Positions 6,169 to 7,248 of a DNA stretch of 7,248 nt are shown piece by piece (position 1 is the first letter of the stretch; each line of letters begins with the position of its first letter). The notes under the pieces are model-generated. The model made no database searches. It saw only the letters and a list, made by a program, of their open reading frames with translations, and had not been told where the DNA came from. This DNA is from Deltaproteobacteria bacterium (lineage in GTDB: Bacteria; Myxococcota; XYA12-FULL-58-9; JAUUZB01): the NCBI GenBank assembly GCA_030590185.1, contig JAUUZB010000170.1, positions 1 to 7,248 on the forward strand. The letters are read 5' to 3'. Both the position numbers and the translations under genes were made by a program.

Positions 6169-6187
6169 GCCGGCGTGTCCCGCCGGC
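6169..6187 (-). terminator. GC-rich hairpin after the small membrane-protein pair
   Basis: GCCGGCG (6169-6175) and CGCCGGC (6181-6187) form a perfect 7-bp stem with a 5-nt loop, about 16 bases past the stop of the upstream gene. On the minus transcript it is followed by TTGCACCTT, which is only weakly T-rich. It probably ends, or partly ends, the two-gene transcript from 7059. It also separates that unit from the thioredoxin operon. Confidence 0.45.
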
Positions 6188-6202
6188 GATCGACAGGCGG
6201 TC

Positions 6203-6571
6203 CTACCCGGCGGCCAGCACCAGACCCAGGATCACGCCGGCGATCAACAGAACCCCGGCCGCCAAGGCCATCAGAACGATCCTGATGGTGAAGGCGGTGT
6301 TGACCTTCTTGAGCGCCGACATGAGATTGGTGACGTCGTTGCCCTCGGTGTCGACCACCAGCTTGAGATGCTTGGCGGCGTTGTAGAACATGAGGCCGAC
6401 GATGATGCTGACCACGGCGCCGACGATGTCTTGACCGACCACCGACAGGCCGCCGTCCACGAACAGCACGATCGCCAGGATCTTGGCCCAGCTGGCGGTC
6501 TTCTCCACCGTCTGGTTTTCGAGATGGGTGAATTCATACTCGCCGGGGGCGGGTGCGTTGGAGCTCGCCAT
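6203..6571 (-). CDS. Small membrane protein of unknown function, paralogue of the preceding gene (short form)
   Basis: This 122-residue protein has a hydrophilic N-terminus containing YEFT..EN.TVEKTAS (12-27). Three membrane segments follow, at about 29-45, 48-65 and 97-120. A loop between TM2 and TM3 reads VVDTEGNDVTNLMSALKKVNTAF (72-94). The TEGNDV loop, the AF.I entry to TM3 and the YEFT..EN...KTAS leader are all shared with the adjacent 161-residue protein. The pair is thus a tandem duplication, with a shortened first half here. No enzyme motif is seen and the function is unknown; it resembles small DUF-type inner-membrane proteins, but the family assignment is uncertain. ATG 6571 lies 2 bases after the upstream TAG. 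Its GGAGGG Shine-Dalgarno (6585-6580) lies inside the last codons of that gene, so translation is probably coupled. Confidence 0.88.
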   Translation of the reverse strand: MASSNAPAPGEYEFTHLENQTVEKTASWAKILAIVLFVDGGLSVVGQDIVGAVVSIIVGLMFYNAAKHLKLVVDTEGNDVTNLMSALKKVNTAFTIRIVLMALAAGVLLIAGVILGLVLAAG

Positions 6572-6573
6572 GA

Positions 6574-7059
6574 CTACATCCCTCCCGAGTTGGTGGTGGC
6601 GATGACGAGGCCAGCGACAAAACCGATCGCCGCGGCGGTGATGGTGACGATCGCTTCGATCTTGAAGGCGCCGGCCATCTTGTCGAGGCCGTTCATCATC
6701 AGCTCGACGTCGTTACCCTCGGTCTCGACCACCGCCTTCATGGCTTTGCCGCACCCCAGGTACAGCCAGCCGATGATCAGGTTGACGAAGGCCAAGGGCG
6801 CGAGGGCGAGGACCACGACGTTCGGGATGTCGACCCCGAGCTCGCCCTTGATCCTGTCGAACATCAGAAACAACACGATGATGCCGATGGCGGAGAGGAT
6901 CCCGGTGATGATCGAGACCACGCCCCAGAAGGTTGTGCGGCTCGCCGTCTTGCCGATGGTGAGATTTTCGTCCTCGGTAAACTCATAGTGGCCATCGGAG
7001 AGCGCGGCGCCGCCAGCGCCGAGATCCGCGCCCGGTGTTTGATACGGATCATTGGTCAT
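6574..7059 (-). CDS. Small membrane protein of unknown function, paralogue of the following gene (long form)
   Basis: This 161-residue protein starts at ATG 7059, with AGAGGGGA (7075-7068) 8 nt upstream. The frame is open further back to 7191, but that extension runs through a candidate promoter and into the neighbouring gene and is rejected. The N-terminal ~25 residues are Gly/Ala/Asp-rich (DPYQTPGADLGAGGAAL), followed by YEFTEDENLTIGKTAS (25-40). Membrane segments lie at about 43-67, 80-102 and 134-154. The loop before the last segment holds VVETEGNDVELMMNGLDKMAGAF (110-132), matching the downstream paralogue. Compared with that protein, it has a longer N-terminus and a longer connection between TM1 and TM2 (DRIKGELGVDIPN). 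The conserved acidic EGNDV loop probably faces one compartment and may bind a partner; this is inference. It is the first gene of a two-gene unit. Confidence 0.88.
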   Translation of the reverse strand: MTNDPYQTPGADLGAGGAALSDGHYEFTEDENLTIGKTASRTTFWGVVSIITGILSAIGIIVLFLMFDRIKGELGVDIPNVVVLALAPLAFVNLIIGWLYLGCGKAMKAVVETEGNDVELMMNGLDKMAGAFKIEAIVTITAAAIGFVAGLVIATTNSGGM

Positions 7060-7088
7060 AGTCGAGGTCCCCTCTAGGTGAGCCCGCC

Positions 7089-7118
7089 ACTCTACCGGCA
7101 AGCAACCCGTCGATTCAA
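7089..7118 (-). promoter_or_regulatory. Candidate sigma-70-type promoter for the small membrane-protein pair
   Basis: On the minus strand, TTGAAT (7118-7113) and TAGAGT (7094-7089) are separated by 18 bp. Each matches 4/6 consensus positions, and the -10 box lies about 30 bases before ATG 7059. This is the best promoter-like sequence seen in the window, but it rests on pattern alone. Confidence 0.35.
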
Positions 7119-7123
7119 CCGAC

Positions 7124-7136
7124 CGCCGGGCCGGCG
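7124..7136 (-). terminator. Short GC hairpin after the Cys-rich gene at the right edge
   Basis: CGCCG (7124-7128) and CGGCG (7132-7136) form a 5-bp stem with a 3-nt loop, four bases after the stop codon of the leftward partial gene. No clear T-run follows. It is a weak terminator candidate. Confidence 0.22.
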
Positions 7137-7139
7137 AGC

Positions 7140-7248
7140 TCAGAGCGGTTGGCAGAGGTAGCCGTCGACCTGGGCGCAGTCCTCGAAGCAATCCTCCCCC
7201 GGACAGGGATCCGGGAGGTCTTCGCAGGCCAGGCCGTTGCCGCTGATC
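7140..7248 (-). CDS. C-terminal end of a Cys-rich, probably exported protein (partial)
   Basis: The complement of 7248-7143 is open for 35 codons and ends with TGA at 7142-7140. It includes ACEDLPDPCPGEDCFEDCAQ and ends GYLCQPL. Six of 35 residues are Cys and many are acidic. This resembles the composition of the four-Cys repeats in the large lipoprotein at 1324-3399, although the spacing is not identical. It is likely the tail of another disulfide-rich secreted or surface protein. The rest lies beyond the window, so neither a family nor a start can be given. Its stop is 80 bases upstream of the small membrane-protein pair, which has its own candidate promoter. Confidence 0.6.
   Translation of the reverse strand, partial: ISGNGLACEDLPDPCPGEDCFEDCAQVDGYLCQPL

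Noticed and set aside
5137..6285. Plus-strand frame of 382 residues
   Set aside because: It is antisense to both thioredoxin-fold genes, which have signal peptides and active-site motifs.
5783..6988. Plus-strand frame of 401 residues
   Set aside because: It is antisense to the TlpA-like gene and the membrane-protein pair, with no coherent fold or motif.
7060..7191. N-terminal extension of the 161-residue membrane protein
   Set aside because: It overlaps the tail of the partial Cys-rich gene and a promoter-like sequence. ATG 7059 has a well-spaced Shine-Dalgarno.
1..7248. Sigma-54 (-24/-12) promoter for the activator's targets
   Set aside because: TGGCAC-like words were checked near 1022, 3528 and 4982. 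None has GG and GC dinucleotides at the required 10-base spacing in a sensible position.

Overview
The window is GC-rich, and its largest gene is a very long cysteine-rich lipoprotein built from two kinds of disulfide repeat. Such proteins are typical of Myxococcota and related former Deltaproteobacteria. A PAS-type sigma-54 activator and lipoproteins of this style fit the same origin. This is an inference from gene content and base composition; no rRNA or other phylogenetic marker is present.

Layout from left to right. (1) Positions 1-959, minus strand: the N-terminal 319 residues of an FtsX/MacB-type ABC transporter permease that runs off the left edge. Its ribosome binding site can fold into a stem. 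(2) Positions 960-1323: mostly non-coding, with short ORF scraps of doubtful meaning. (3) Positions 1324-3399, plus strand: a 691-residue Cys-rich lipoprotein with a Gly/Thr linker, four ~51-residue repeats, and about eleven Dickkopf-like four-Cys repeats. (4) Positions 3400-3521: a convergent intergenic spacer with two copies of a 10-bp palindrome. (5) Positions 3522-6129, minus strand: a probable operon of three genes, read right to left. These are a periplasmic TlpA-like thioredoxin, an AhpC/TSA-like lipoprotein with a CNHC motif, and a PAS-AAA-Fis sigma-54-dependent activator. (6) Positions 6203-7059, minus strand: two adjacent, paralogous small membrane proteins sharing an EGNDV loop, closed by a terminator-like hairpin. 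(7) Positions 7140-7248, minus strand: the last 35 codons of another Cys-rich protein.

The most coherent functional picture is an envelope redox module. Two exported thioredoxin-fold proteins sit directly upstream of a regulator whose PAS domain carries a C-x8-C-x3-C cluster and whose sigma-54 contact loop reads GAFTDA instead of GAFTGA. A perfect inverted repeat lies just before the regulator and may be an operator. Whether the regulator senses redox state, and whether it controls the flanking genes that make disulfide-rich proteins, is inference. No mobile element, CRISPR array, tRNA or rRNA was seen.
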